A stretch of 64,000 bases of DNA from Torymus aiolomorphi (lineage: Eukaryota > Arthropoda > Insecta > Hymenoptera > Torymidae): positions 47,119,083-47,183,082 of the forward strand of contig CM070874.1 of NCBI GenBank assembly GCA_036365515.1. Reading direction: 5' to 3'. Every line of letters starts with the position of its first letter. Position 1 is the first letter of the stretch. Below, one piece after another: positions 21,242 through 32,518 of the stretch. The position numbers and the translations under genes are program-made. The notes below the pieces were generated by a model. That model saw nothing but the letters and a program-made list of their open reading frames with translations, was not told the DNA's origin and did not search any database.

Positions 21242-22733
21242 GTGATGTAAAGAGACCGCGTCATAAATTTTAGGACGGTCCATGGACGGTCACAAGACCA
21301 ACTCCAAATTTTGTGACGCCGTCATACTTTTTAAAATTTGCCGTAATTATTTTTTTTATCAGAAATGTGACGGGGTCACAAGACAAAAAATAAAAAGACC
21401 GTCTTTTTACATCTATATAGATCAAGCGGGCATTATTAAGACGGATTTCTTTTTTACTATTTTATAATACAGCTTTCTAAAAAGATGTGATTCTTATAAT
21501 AATTTCGCACATTAAATGAATTGTACTGCTTACAAGTGTATGTAGATAAAGTGTAACAATTTTTTTTTCATTTGATAGTAAACTTATTAAACGCACTTTT
21601 ATTCGTAAAATTGTAAAAGATTTATGTAAGTAAAAAATATATAAGGCATATTAATTTATCTTTTCATTGTTACATTATTTGTATAAATTTTCAATTTAAT
21701 TTCTATACATTATTTACTATTATATATTTAAGTTTATAACTAACTTTTTATCACAAATGTGATGGGGTCACAAGACCAAAAATAAAAAGACGGTCTTTTT
21801 ACATCTATATAGATGCAGGGGGTGTTATTTAGACCAATTTGTTTGTGACGGGCTTATGACCAAACCTTTTTAAAAAAGACGGTCTTATTACATCAAAAAA
21901 TTTTGAAATCCATTTTGGACGGTCCAAATTGTCACGGGACGGTCCAAAAGACGGTCGCATGACCGGTTGAAAAAAAAACCGTCTTTTTAGGGTGCGATCC
22001 CACACATGCGTTTCGTAAAATTAAACGGAACGACAAAATCGGAGTGAACTTGCAATTCGAATAGTGGCGCGCGGATTTCCGTTACGTTTTTACAAAGCCC
22101 TATTCCCATGAGAGTGAGAAAAAACGCCGGAATGAGGATTGTAGTGCTTCAAGAAATTAAATTGATAATAATTTTAAGGAAACATAATTTTATTTTGTTC
22201 AGTATTTATTAAATTGTTGTTTTTTAATTTATTCTAATGCAATTTTAGCATTATATCAACAAATTTTGATAAGTTTTAACCGAAAGTGAGGTTAGAAAAC
22301 CATTCCGCTAAAAAAAAGTACTCCATGGGACTAGGGTGTTGAAATTTTCGTACGGAATGGGCCCGCTCATTATGAATTATTACCATGTACATACTGTTGA
22401 ACAACATTGTTTATTGTTCATGAACAATGTTTTTAGTAAGAAAAAGAAGATAAATATCAATTAGATTGTGCACAAATGAATATTAAAAAATTATAAATAT
22501 GTAATGTTATTAATTAATTGCGAGTAACTTTTATGGAATTAATTATTTTATTGTTATTAAGACTATTATTGTTTTTATTTATTAATATGATAATATAACT
22601 AATCAGACCCACATTTACTACGTATTATTTAATCATGTAGTTAACACATTTTAAATTTCGCATCACCGCCATTACGATTTTACAATTCCGTAAGTTTTTC
22701 CGTAACGCATGGGAGCGCACCCTTACATCTCTA
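21242..22733. mobile_element. TIR element with a roughly 10-bp target duplication
   Basis: The termini are GTGATGTAAAGAGAC and the inverse of TAGAGATGTAA (interrupted at that point by the MITE 21,990-22,722). The direct repeat ATTCTCCCTA lies outside both ends (21,232-21,241 and 22,734-22,743). Internally, AAAAAGAC(C/G)GTCTTTTTACATCTATA occurs twice (near 21,393 and 21,784). A 9-10 bp duplication is typical of Mutator-like elements, but no transposase is present to confirm this. Confidence 0.55.
21990..22722. mobile_element. 733-bp MITE with TTA target duplication
   Basis: TIRs GGGTGCGATCCCACACATGC and the inverse of GGGTGCGCTCCCATGCGTTA. TTA lies at both sides (21,987-21,989 and 22,723-22,725). 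AT-rich interior with no ORF. Confidence 0.75.
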
Positions 22734-23076
22734 ATTCTCCCTAAGGAACTGGCGTTCCTTAGAGTATGAAACCGACATAGTCCCAAACTTTAAACCCCTT
22801 TTACAATGAGTGCAATCATTTCGAACCCTTTTACACTACGCATTCATACATATTACCGACATGAGATTAAATTCAACCGAATTATTAGAGTAAATAATAA
22901 ATAGGGTAAAATAATAACAATTACTGCGATTATTACAAACAATACTCCCAATTTTATTAAAATCTTGGGTATAATTGGTGTTCTGATAATCATTTAAATA
23001 AACGATGCAACGCTGTCATAATTTCAGGTTAAAGAACATAATAATCAACAATATGACAGCAATTAACAAATCATGA

Positions 23077-23336
23077 GAGTGAATCCACATTATGTGCTAT
23101 GAGCTTCGTGCCATGAGCTTTGTGCCATAACAGAAAGAAAGTGTTGTTCGACATCTATGTAACTGTTATCTATGTTTGACATCTATGGTCTGTTCAATAC
23201 GAGAGTAGGTCCTTCCTCTTTATCCTGTGGTAATAAATATGTAGATGTCGAACAACACTTTCTTTCTGGTATGGCACACAGCTCATGGCACAAAGCTCAT
23301 GGCACAAAGATCATGGCACGTAATGTGGATTCGCTC
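23077..23336. mobile_element. 260-bp MITE, TGA target duplication
   Basis: TIRs GAGTGAATCCACATTATG-like and the inverse of GAGCGAATCCACATTACG, with TGA at 23,074-23,076 and 23,337-23,339. The empty site TGAGCATCACC is present in the 3' LTR near 38,310. Arms carry CATGAGCTTTGTGCCAT repeats and the inverse. Confidence 0.8.
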
Positions 23337-23618
23337 TGAGCATCACGTCGCTGATAACTAATTGTTAAAATATGACGCTTATAATTATTGAAGAAGAATG
23401 GGCGGTATTTTATAGCAAACGTTTCGCGACATATAATCGGAGGATAATAACGTTGTGCAACGTTGTGTAAATAAATAAATATAATAACTAACAATAGTTA
23501 AGGAGTTGATTAGCAACAATCATGATGACCAACTAAAGATATTAATAATATTAATAACAATAATTTATCACTGGGGCTAAAAATAAACAATAGAGCGCAA
23601 TATGCCTTATTATAGATA

Positions 23619-24446
23619 CCCTACTGAAAAAAACCACATGGGATCCCATATAGGATCCCACGTGGAATCCCACACGAGATCCCACGTGTGAATTTGATAT
23701 GGGATCCCATGTGGCATACCACGTTTAAACTCGAAGCATGAATTCCCACATGAGATCTCACAAGAGATCCCACATGGGATCTCATGTGGGATACCATTCG
23801 TTTAACTTGATTACGGGATCTCATGCAGATATGGCGTAAAACTTTGAATCCCCCATTGTGAGTAATGGGGATATCAAAAAACAAGGTAAGCCTTGTAATT
23901 AGGACTCTTCGTAAAGAGTCATTTGAACGGCTGACTTACACGGCTTATATACTCTCGGCCATCCAGTATATCTACAGAAAGCGCTATCGGAGCGCCGCAT
24001 AGCGGTGACAAAGGAGAACTTGTGATGGGTGGCTCTCCATAAGTAATCTGGGGCTATTTATCCGCTATGCGGCGCTTCGGTAGTGCTGTCTGTGGATACG
24101 TTGGATAGCCAAGAGTATAAAGCCGTGTAAGTCAACCGTTCAAATGACTCTTTACGAATCGTCCTAATTATAAGGCTTGCCTTGTTTTTGATAACCCCGT
24201 TACTTACAATGGGGGACTCTAAGTTTTACGCCATATCTGCATGAGATCCCGTACTCACGTTAAACGCATGATATCCCACATGAGATCCCATGTGGGATCT
24301 TTTGTGGGATCTCATGTGGAAATTCATGCTGCGAGTTCAAACGTGGGATGTCACATGGGATCCCATATCAAATTCACACGTGGGATCACGCGTGGGATTC
24401 CACATGGGATCCTATGTGGGATCCCATGTGGTTTTTTTCAGTAGGG
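23619..24446. mobile_element. 828-bp foldback element (CCCTACTGAAAAA), TA target duplication
   Basis: TIRs CCCTACTGAAAAAAACCACA and the inverse, flanked by TA (23,617-23,618 and 24,447-24,448). The empty site in the 3' LTR (near 38,586) has a single TA. The arms hold tandem variants of CATGTGGGATCT and similar GGATCC-like words. The remainder is a hairpin around about 24,030. Confidence 0.8.
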
Positions 24447-24802
24447 TAGTTAACAACAAACTTAAGAATAATCTCGAGATATCCGGATAATTGGCTATTT
24501 TTGGAGGTACTGACGCGTAATAATAACAATTGTTTATAATTAAATAGTTTTCCGGGACAATAGTAACCAAACGTTGCTCAACGTTAATTGAGGGTTAATG
24601 ATATCATGCAACGTTATAAAATTAATGAACTACGACCAATTCGGGGATAATTAATGTCTATTACAATAAATAAATAAAGGCATTGTTTATACAAGTTGTC
24701 AACGACTACCAAGAAAATTAGGAGTTGCGTAATAAAACATAATTGAACGTATAATTAATTAATAACATCGTAACTATTGAAACGTTAATAATAAATGCAT
24801 CA

Positions 24803-25270
24803 CCCACATAGCACGTTACGTTTTTGAAACGTTTCTTTAGGAACCTACAAACGTTTAATAACTGATAATGTAAATTATTTTAATTTCGTTGTAGAAACGT
24901 TTCTCAAACGTTTCGTGCTATGTTTTAGAAATGTTTTAGAAACTTTTTTGAAACGTTTCCAATTAGTTTTGGAAACATTTTTGAGACGAATCTGGAACGT
25001 GAATAATTGTCCAGTAAGTTTTTTTTTCGAATCGATTATGTACGTTTCAGAGACGATTCCAAAACTTTGTACAAACATTTGAGTTCTGTTTCAGAAACGT
25101 TTCTGAGACGATTTAAACACGTTTACGATTTTTATAAATTCTTTTCAAATTTAGGACATTTCTACGTTTCTGAAACATTTCTGTTACGTTTCTATATTTT
25201 TAGGGAAACGTTTGCAGGTTTCTAAAGAAACGTTTCAAAAACGTTTCCAAAACGTAACGTGCTATATGGG
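24803..25270. mobile_element. 468-bp palindromic element with CCC ends and CA target duplication
   Basis: TIRs CCCACATAGCACGTTACG and the inverse of CCCATATAGCACGTTACG. CA lies at 24,801-24,802 and 25,271-25,272, with a single CA in the 3' LTR (GCATCAAGGAT). The interior is built from many variants of GAAACGTTTC and AACGTTT. Confidence 0.75.
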
Positions 25271-25312
25271 CAAGGATGTTTAATAATTGCCATATAAGGA
25301 CACCAAAGATGT

Positions 25313-25771
25313 ATGGTTTATGATCTAATAAATATCTCACCATGTTTCAACTGTGGGAGACTAGGGCATAATGCGAAAAAATGCAAGAATAAACAGATAT
25401 GTGTAAAATGTACAGGTGACCACGAAACAAACAAATTTAATAGCACCAAAATAGAATGCACTAACTGTATCTTTAGTAACAAAACATATAGAACAAACTT
25501 ATATACTAATCATTCTCCATATGACATGAGCAACTGCGAAATACTTAAAAACAAGATAAAAAAATATATAGATGCAACCGATTACCCTATCAAACCTGAT
25601 TTACCGACTTGGAAACCAATAAGGCCGTACCAGCAAAATACACAACAGAGGGCAGATGCAGCTAACACACTCACCAGACCTGCAGTACCGGCAAGGAAAC
25701 CACCAATACCGCTTACGCTAAATCTACGACAGAGGTCATCTTTACAATCTACAGAAAGTATCGCGGGATAG
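25313..25771 (+). pseudogene. LINE ORF1 fragment (zinc-knuckle nucleic-acid-binding protein)
   Basis: Carries the C-terminal part of a gag-like ORF1. It includes a CCHC knuckle CFNCGRLGHNAKKC, then CVKC-H-related cysteine motifs and a proline-rich tail. ORF1 proteins bind the LINE RNA in ribonucleoprotein particles. The upstream part is missing because the LINE is 5'-truncated; the frame is open back to the LINE edge. It ends 41 bp before ORF2. Confidence 0.75.
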
Positions 25772-25812
25772 GAACCAGCCCAAACGCAATTTCAACAACA
25801 CCAATGCAATAA

Positions 25813-28677
25813 ATGGCGCAGAATCATGAAGTATTAGAAGACATACATAAGCAATTATATCAGCAGGAAATCGCATATAATGATTTAAAGTCTTTTAATC
25901 AAGATAGAAAAGCAACAGATAATTTGATTTTATACTTGAATATAAGAGGTTTAAAAACTAATTTTGAGAAATTGCAAATCTTGAATAAAAGGCTTAAAAT
26001 CAAACCTTATGTGATAGTATGTACTGAAACCGGTAATTTAGAACACTATCAATATTATAAATTAAATGGATACAATATTTATTATAACCATAGTCTCATA
26101 AACAAATCAGATGGTGTGGTCGTATATGTAAAAAAAGATGTAACCCAGACAACTAATGTGATAGAACAGGGTAGGCTAAAAATACTAAATACAATTATAA
26201 ACCTTCAAAACAATAGTCATTTGGAAATCTCAGCTATGTACAGATCACATGATCTACATAACACAGAGTTTATTTTAAAGGTAAATCAATATTTGCAACT
26301 TAAGAGAAGAGTTAAAAACCATTTGATAATAGGTGATTTTAATATAAATATAATGTTACAAAACAATATTAGTCAGAATTTTCTATACAATTTTCTTGAA
26401 AATGGCTATTACCCTGGTTTTACTGATACGACTAGACCATATAATGTAACTACTGATAGTGGAACATGCATAGACAATATTTTTATAAAAACTAGCTCAA
26501 TCAATACAAAAACTTTCAAATTAATGACGCTAATTACTGATCACTATCCGCTATTTATAGATATAAAAAAACCTCTAGTGAATACAGAGATGAAAAAAAA
26601 TAAAACTAATTATTCATTAAATTACAAAAAAATAGCTATTATAGCAAGTCAAAAATGTTGGAATGAATACACACAAATCGAGGATCCAAACGAAGCAATA
26701 AACCTTTTTATAGATGGAATAACACAATGTCAAGAAAAATCAAAAAGAAACCCGGCTAAATACAATAATGTACCTAGAAAAGAATGGATTACTATTGCGT
26801 TAATAAAATCCTGTAAAAAAAAGGACAAATTATATAAACAGCTTAAAAAAAATCCAATGAATGAAAGATTACAAAGTGAATACAAAAACTATGTTAAATG
26901 TATAAACAAAGTTATAAAAGATGCCAAAATTAAATACGAGAAGGATCTTATAGAGAAAAACTCAGATAATCCAAGACAACTATGGAAAATTGTAAATTCC
27001 AAACTGGGTAACAAAAATAAAAAAGATAATAATATAAGTGAAATATATGATGAAAACGAGGAGATAGTAAAAATCCCATCCAAAATTGCGAACATCATGA
27101 ATGACTATTACGGCAAAATGGGCAAAGAAATGAGTGACAAAATTACTGCCCCAAGTAACAAATTTATACAACTACCACCAAGTAACTTAAATACAATTTT
27201 CCTACATCCTACAAATGAAATTGAAATTAAAAAAATAATTGAGAATTTGAAAATCAAGAATGGTGGAGTTGACAAAATAAATGCTAAGACACTCAAAACA
27301 ATATCTGATCTTATAGCAGATCCTTTGGCATATATCGTCAATAAATGTATTGAAAAATCAATATGGCCGGATGCGCTAAAAGCAGCTGAAGTGGTACCAA
27401 TTTATAAATCAGGGAAAAAATTACAAGTTAATAACTACAGACCTATATCATTAATATCGAATATAGCAAAAATCTTTGAAAAAGTAATCTATGAAAGAAT
27501 TTTTGATTTTATTAAAAAACATAAAATATTAAGTGAAAAACAGTTTGGCTTTATTAAAAGCAAAGGAACCACAGATGCTCTAAGCTGTATTACAAAGAGG
27601 ATCTATGAGAACTTAGATAAGAGTAAGCCCATTATAGTCGCATTTCTGGATCTAGCAAAAGCCTTTGATACAGTTGATCATAATATACTTTTACATAAGT
27701 TGCAAGCATACGGGATAAAAGGCAATGCTTATAATTTAATGCAAAGCTACTTAACAAATAGAAAGCAGAAAGTAAGAATTGGCCAAAGTGAGAGTGAACC
27801 GATAACAATAACGGTGGGAGTGCCACAAGGAACAATTCTTGAGCCATTACTTTTTATATTATATATAAATGATCTACTTATAACAATGCCAGAAAACTCA
27901 ATTTTATCATATGCTGATGACACAGCAGTTATATCGTCAGGTAAAACCTGGAAAGAAGTTGAAAGTGAAATGAATCTATATCTTGAAAAAGTAGCTATAT
28001 GGCTTGCATTGAATAAACTAACATTAAACATAAGTAAAACTGTGTACATAACTTTCGGAAATTACTGTGACAGTGTACCAAAAAATTTAAATGTATATAT
28101 TAACAAAGAAAAAAATAGAGTTGACTCGTGTAAATATTTAGGAGTAAATTTTGATTATAATCTAAAATGGGATGAACATATTAACTACCTAATCAAAAAA
28201 ACAAGTTACTTAAATTTCATCTTTTACAAAATCAATAAATTTATGCAAACAAGTACATTAAAGGTTATTTACTATGCGTTTTTTCACAGTGTTATTAATT
28301 ATGGGATAATTGCCTGGGGAGGTGTATATAAAAACAATCAACATTTACTTCAAAATATACAAAACAGACTACTTAAACTAGTTTTCAAAAACACGTTTGA
28401 GCAAAATAAACCTATGAATATTAAGCAACTATTCACATGGGACTGCTTAAAATATCATTACAGCGAAATGAAAAATATATTCACAAACTCAAATAGTAAG
28501 ACAAGAAATAAAGCTATATTATTACCAAAAATTGACAAAAGAGTAAGCGAAAAAAACAATTATATAACTGCAATAAAGACTTTTAATATACTACCAAATG
28601 AGCTCAAAACTCTAGATATAGACAAAAGACCTGCGAGGTACAAAATAAAAGAATGGATTGTGAAAAATATTTATTGA
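25813..28677 (+). CDS. LINE ORF2: endonuclease and reverse transcriptase, intact 954 codons
   Basis: Encodes the protein that nicks target DNA and reverse-transcribes the LINE RNA. An APE-type endonuclease occupies about residues 35-250 (LNIRGLKTNFEKLQ, TETGN, GDFNIN near 175, TDHYPLF near 242). Reverse transcriptase follows at about 500-760 (YRPISLISN, LDLAKAFDTVDH near 610, GVPQGTILEPLLF, SYADD near 699). The C-terminus has the KYLGVNFDYNLKW segment common to Jockey/CR1 LINEs. No stop or frameshift was found. One oddity is that the usual G before PLLF is E. The start ATG gives a complete endonuclease domain. Confidence 0.9.
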   Translation: MAQNHEVLEDIHKQLYQQEIAYNDLKSFNQDRKATDNLILYLNIRGLKTNFEKLQILNKRLKIKPYVIVCTETGNLEHYQYYKLNGYNIYYNHSLINKSDGVVVYVKKDVTQTTNVIEQGRLKILNTIINLQNNSHLEISAMYRSHDLHNTEFILKVNQYLQLKRRVKNHLIIGDFNINIMLQNNISQNFLYNFLENGYYPGFTDTTRPYNVTTDSGTCIDNIFIKTSSINTKTFKLMTLITDHYPLFIDIKKPLVNTEMKKNKTNYSLNYKKIAIIASQKCWNEYTQIEDPNEAINLFIDGITQCQEKSKRNPAKYNNVPRKEWITIALIKSCKKKDKLYKQLKKNPMNERLQSEYKNYVKCINKVIKDAKIKYEKDLIEKNSDNPRQLWKIVNSKLGNKNKKDNNISEIYDENEEIVKIPSKIANIMNDYYGKMGKEMSDKITAPSNKFIQLPPSNLNTIFLHPTNEIEIKKIIENLKIKNGGVDKINAKTLKTISDLIADPLAYIVNKCIEKSIWPDALKAAEVVPIYKSGKKLQVNNYRPISLISNIAKIFEKVIYERIFDFIKKHKILSEKQFGFIKSKGTTDALSCITKRIYENLDKSKPIIVAFLDLAKAFDTVDHNILLHKLQAYGIKGNAYNLMQSYLTNRKQKVRIGQSESEPITITVGVPQGTILEPLLFILYINDLLITMPENSILSYADDTAVISSGKTWKEVESEMNLYLEKVAIWLALNKLTLNISKTVYITFGNYCDSVPKNLNVYINKEKNRVDSCKYLGVNFDYNLKWDEHINYLIKKTSYLNFIFYKINKFMQTSTLKVIYYAFFHSVINYGIIAWGGVYKNNQHLLQNIQNRLLKLVFKNTFEQNKPMNIKQLFTWDCLKYHYSEMKNIFTNSNSKTRNKAILLPKIDKRVSEKNNYITAIKTFNILPNELKTLDIDKRPARYKIKEWIVKNIY

Positions 28678-28974
28678 AAACGAGTTGAATATTCCTTGAA
28701 AACGATTTGATACTATAAGTTCGTTATAGTAATTCAAGTCGAAAATTTAGATAATTGCATATCGCATATTTACATATTACTGTTTAGAAAGTCTATTATG
28801 ATGTTAAAAATATTTTATAGTTTTAAGAATTAGTATTAGTTTTAATTTTAAGTATATTATATACTCCAGACATGCAAACAGGAAATTTATTTTTCTCTGC
28901 AGGGTTACAATAATGTAATGTACTTCTATAATGTACTCTGGATAAATAAATAAATAAAAATAAATAAATAAAAA
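28678..28974 (+). other. LINE 3' untranslated region and AAATA tail
   Basis: Non-coding, ending in tandem TAAATAAA-type repeats. The tail replaces a poly(A) tail, as in several LINE clades. Confidence 0.75.
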
Positions 28975-29703
28975 TAAGCAAAGATAAACAATTGTTGAGG
29001 ATCCATGTGATTTGATAACAAATTTAGCAATAAATTCCAGTATATTTTTATAGATAACTATTAGTTTAAGGTATTGATAATTAATATTGAAAATAATTGC
29101 AATTTAATAGGTAATTAAGACAATATGCAACAATGTTGTGCAACGTATAGTTAATAAATAATGATAGCATATAAATCTGACTTAAGAGGTTGATTAAGAT
29201 TAATTAAAACAAATAAACTAAGCCATTAATAAAGTTATTAGCGATAATTTATTAGTTGGTTAATAATTGAGCATTTTAATTAAGCACTTTTCATTAATAA
29301 ATTGAGATCATTTTGATTAATAAAGGAGAGACGGGGTAAATGAATAAAGTAACAACAAATTACTGATACAAGTTGCATAAATTGTTGATTGATATTATGA
29401 TTAACAATACGTCATTAAACGTAATCTAACACACATAATAATCTGTTGCAGAGTATTCTAAAGGATATTTTATTCCTAGAACTCCTAGGTAGTAACAATT
29501 CCACGAAATTACGTAGCAGGTAACCGACCAAAAGAGGGAACCAATGAGAGAAGCAGAATTTCCCACCACAGAAGAAGGGGACAGAGCCTCTTTTCAGATT
29601 TTGAGGGTCCTACAGTCCTTCCACAGGCTATGAATGTATTTCCATTTCTCAACAACAGAGGGAGAGGGATCATCTTTAACGGCTTTCAGGTCCTCGCTCA
29701 CCA

Positions 29704-29710
29704 TATATAA
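29704..29710 (+). promoter_or_regulatory. TATA box in the 5' LTR
   Basis: TATATAAGGGG lies about 500 nt before the LTR end, followed at about 35 nt by a CAGTCTCGCTT initiator-like stretch. The same arrangement is in the 3' LTR at 39,532-39,538. It fits a U3/R boundary. Confidence 0.5.
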
Positions 29711-30210
29711 GGGGACACAGCTCCCCGGCGGGCAGTCTCGCTTAGAGAAAGAATCCAACCTTGGACTTATCAGCACTCACGTATCTTCAAGAATTTACGC
29801 CAGATTTATATAGTTACATCAAGTTTAACGCATTTCAACGAATTATATCAAGTTCAAAGAATTCCATCAAGTTTAACTTTTAACGTATACCAACGAGTAT
29901 TAAGGAGTTTCAACAAGGTTCAATAAGCTTCAACAAGCTTCGACTAGTTTTCAACGAGCTACCATAAATCTGCCACGAGTTGTCAACGAGTTCCGACATA
30001 CAACGAATCAACCACAAACAGATAAGCATCCACACCAATCAGAGCAAGGAGCGTCGTCCTACCCAAGGTTTTTGAGGCTGTGGTTTCCCTTGGGACTACA
30101 AGGTGAATACCAGGATAACGGGTGATTGAAATTGGGTCCACGGCTGTCCATATCGAAGGAATAAGAGCCCCAATCAACACCGAATCCGACGGATAAATCA
30201 GATAACATAT

Positions 30211-30791
<581 letters not shown>

Positions 30792-30851
30792 ATATATATA
30801 TATATCCGAAATCGATGTATTAACACACTATTGTGGACGCCGCAAAAAAAT

Positions 30852-30960
30852 CCTCAAAATGCTAAGCGGGTACCGACGACTTTTGAGGATGCTCCTCAAA
30901 ATGCTAAAAAATCCTCAAAAGTCGGTATTTTTGCCGAATATAATCCTCAAAATGCTGTAG
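30852..30960. repeat. CCTCAAAATGCT tandem motif between two microsatellites
   Basis: At least three TCCTCAAAATGCT copies plus inverse AGCATTTTGAGGA-like and CTTTTGAGGATGCTCC variants. The block lies between an AC repeat on the left and a TG repeat on the right, giving an overall inverted arrangement. Confidence 0.6.
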
Positions 30961-30962
30961 AG

Positions 30963-30971
30963 CTGTGTGTG

Positions 30972-31004
<33 letters not shown>

Positions 31005-31027
31005 CTGTGTGTGTGTGTGTGTGTGTA
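30963..31027. repeat. (TG)n microsatellite
   Basis: About 32 TG units with two interruptions, directly upstream of the gag-coding sequence. It is the inverse of the AC repeat at 30,672. Confidence 0.95.
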
Positions 31028-31037
31028 TTATTATTAG

Positions 31038-31822
31038 TACAAAAACCTACCGAAAAGGTCTCTGAATACGGCTTGCGAGCAACAAAGCTTTTCCAGCAGG
31101 CTGTAGAATGGATAAATGAGGATTTTGAAGCTGACATCATCACAGGAATGACCCAGGGCACCATTGCCACGGCCATTACCAACTTTCAATTAGGCCTACA
31201 AAACGACATCAATCATCGGATGATCGGAACTTTTCCCGCTCCCACAACTCTCGAAGCAGCCATTAGTAGAGCGATAGAACCAGAACTAGAGGTTAACTTG
31301 TGGAGGGTGATACACAAGGAAGAAGGGAACCAGGTGCGATGTCAGACAGTAGACGGAAACTCCAGTGAAGATCAACCACGGAACAAAAGGCAGGCATTGA
31401 ACTGTTATCAATGTGGGGAGCTTGGACATATTGCGCGAGAATGCCAAAAGCGAAGAGAACAAGCGGAAACACGAAATCAACAATGTACCTTTTGTAAGAC
31501 CCCTGGACACACATGGGAGGAGTGTCGTAAAAGGAACAAACAAAATAAACAGTGTACGTTTTGTAACATACCTGGACACACGGTGGAGGAATGCAGGAGA
31601 AGAAAAAATAATCAGATTCAATATTGCAACTTTTGTAAGAGAACCGGGCACACATGGAATAACTGCAGAAATAGACTTAACAACCAACCAGCAAACAACA
31701 ATGAGAACAAACCTCCTCTAAACTTCAACCACGTTCGCCGTATGGACATAACAGCGGACGGTCAGAACAACCAAGTGTCCAAAACAGAATCTTCATCGCC
31801 CTCGGACAGGAAGGAAAATTAA
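31038..31822 (+). pseudogene. Gypsy 1 gag, N-terminally truncated, four zinc knuckles
   Basis: The frame starts inside the protein at VQKPTEKVSEYG and includes a capsid-like helical region (FNxxLGLQNDI type). Four CX2CX4HX4C knuckles follow: CYQCGELGHIAREC, CTFCKTPGHTWEEC, CTFCNIPGHTVEEC and CNFCKRTGHTWNNC. Gag packages the element RNA. Four knuckles is more than the usual one or two. The N-terminus is cut off by the microsatellite block. The frame ends at TAA 31,820-31,822 and overlaps the protease frame, which is in -1. Confidence 0.85.
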
Positions 31823-32409
31823 AATTCCCCAACCGTATCGTATTAATAAAAGAGTATCCTCAATTTTTGGTAGATACAGGATCTGAATTAAATTTAATAA
31901 AGTAAGGACTTTTGAAAAATATAGAGGAAATAAAAACCAATAAACTATATCAATTAACGGGCATCAGCGAGGGAGTGATACATACCTTAGGCAATATTAA
32001 CATAAACTTAAGCGACTTAAATTGTAAAATGGAGATAGTACCTGATGATTTTCCTATAGAGTATGATAGAATTTTGGATTGTGAATTTTTAAGAACTCAA
32101 AATGCTATCTTATCCTTTCCCGATAAACAACTTACCTTGACCCGAGATCCACCGAAAAACATACCATTTATACTTCACGAAACTTACTTTGTACCTGCCA
32201 GGACCAGATTATTGATAAAAGCACGAGTAGAAAACGATAAAAAATCAGGATATGTTCCTAGGATTGAAGCAGAACCAGGACTTTATGCAGGTGGATGTTT
32301 AGTTACCAACCGGAATGGTAGAGCACCTATGTTTATCATAAATACAATTACTGAAGACATAAACATTACTATACCAGCTCTCACGTTGGAGAATTATGAT
32401 CGCACTTAA
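31760..32409 (+). pseudogene. Gypsy 1 protease, broken
   Basis: A retropepsin-like aspartic protease in the -1 frame relative to gag. The catalytic motif FLVDTGSELNLIK (D-T-G at about 31,873-31,881) is followed by an in-frame TAA at 31,903-31,905. After the stop the frame continues as ILDCEFLRTQNAILSF and PFILHETYFVPARTR, the linker toward reverse transcriptase. The stop disables a single polyprotein. Confidence 0.75.
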
Positions 32410-32518
32410 CTCCCGTCCGAACCATACGAGCCAATAGCGAGGAAGAAAGAAAAAGCAAAATAAAAAATAGAATAAACAAAATAACACAATGCTTGGACTT
32501 ATAACTGAATAACTGAAC

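Larger units (their letters stand above)
20621..22741. mobile_element. MITE inserted five bases into the 5' LTR (TAA target duplication)
   Basis: TIRs GGCAGAATCCACACCCTATC and the inverse of GGGAGAATCCACACTATACC, flanked by TAA (20,618-20,620 and 22,742-22,744). Its own body has palindromic arms ATCCGTACCCC and GAGTTGGCTATCTCACAAA. Two further elements sit inside it. The intact 3' LTR shows the empty site TGTAAGGAAC. Confidence 0.75.
25300..28974 (+). mobile_element. LINE (CR1/Jockey group), 5'-truncated, intact ORF2
   Basis: Non-LTR retrotransposon inserted in the 5' LTR of gypsy 1. The 3' end is a short AAATAAATA repeat tail (28,945-28,974). The left junction ATAAG and the right ATAAG suggest a short target duplication. 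The empty site is in the 3' LTR (CATGTAAGCAAAG near 38,805). The 5' end starts within ORF1. Confidence 0.85.
22742..30210 (+). repeat. 5' LTR of gypsy element 1 (about 2 kb of LTR split by five insertions)
   Basis: LTR segments 22,742-23,076, 23,337-23,618, 24,447-24,802, 25,271-25,299 and 28,975-30,210 align in order with 37,977-40,031. The gaps correspond to three palindromic elements and a LINE. A block of about 160 bp at 24,489-24,645 is absent from the 3' copy and is bounded there by a GGATAATT repeat, so it may have been lost by slippage in the 3' LTR. The two LTRs differ at scattered positions, so the element is not young. Confidence 0.8.
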
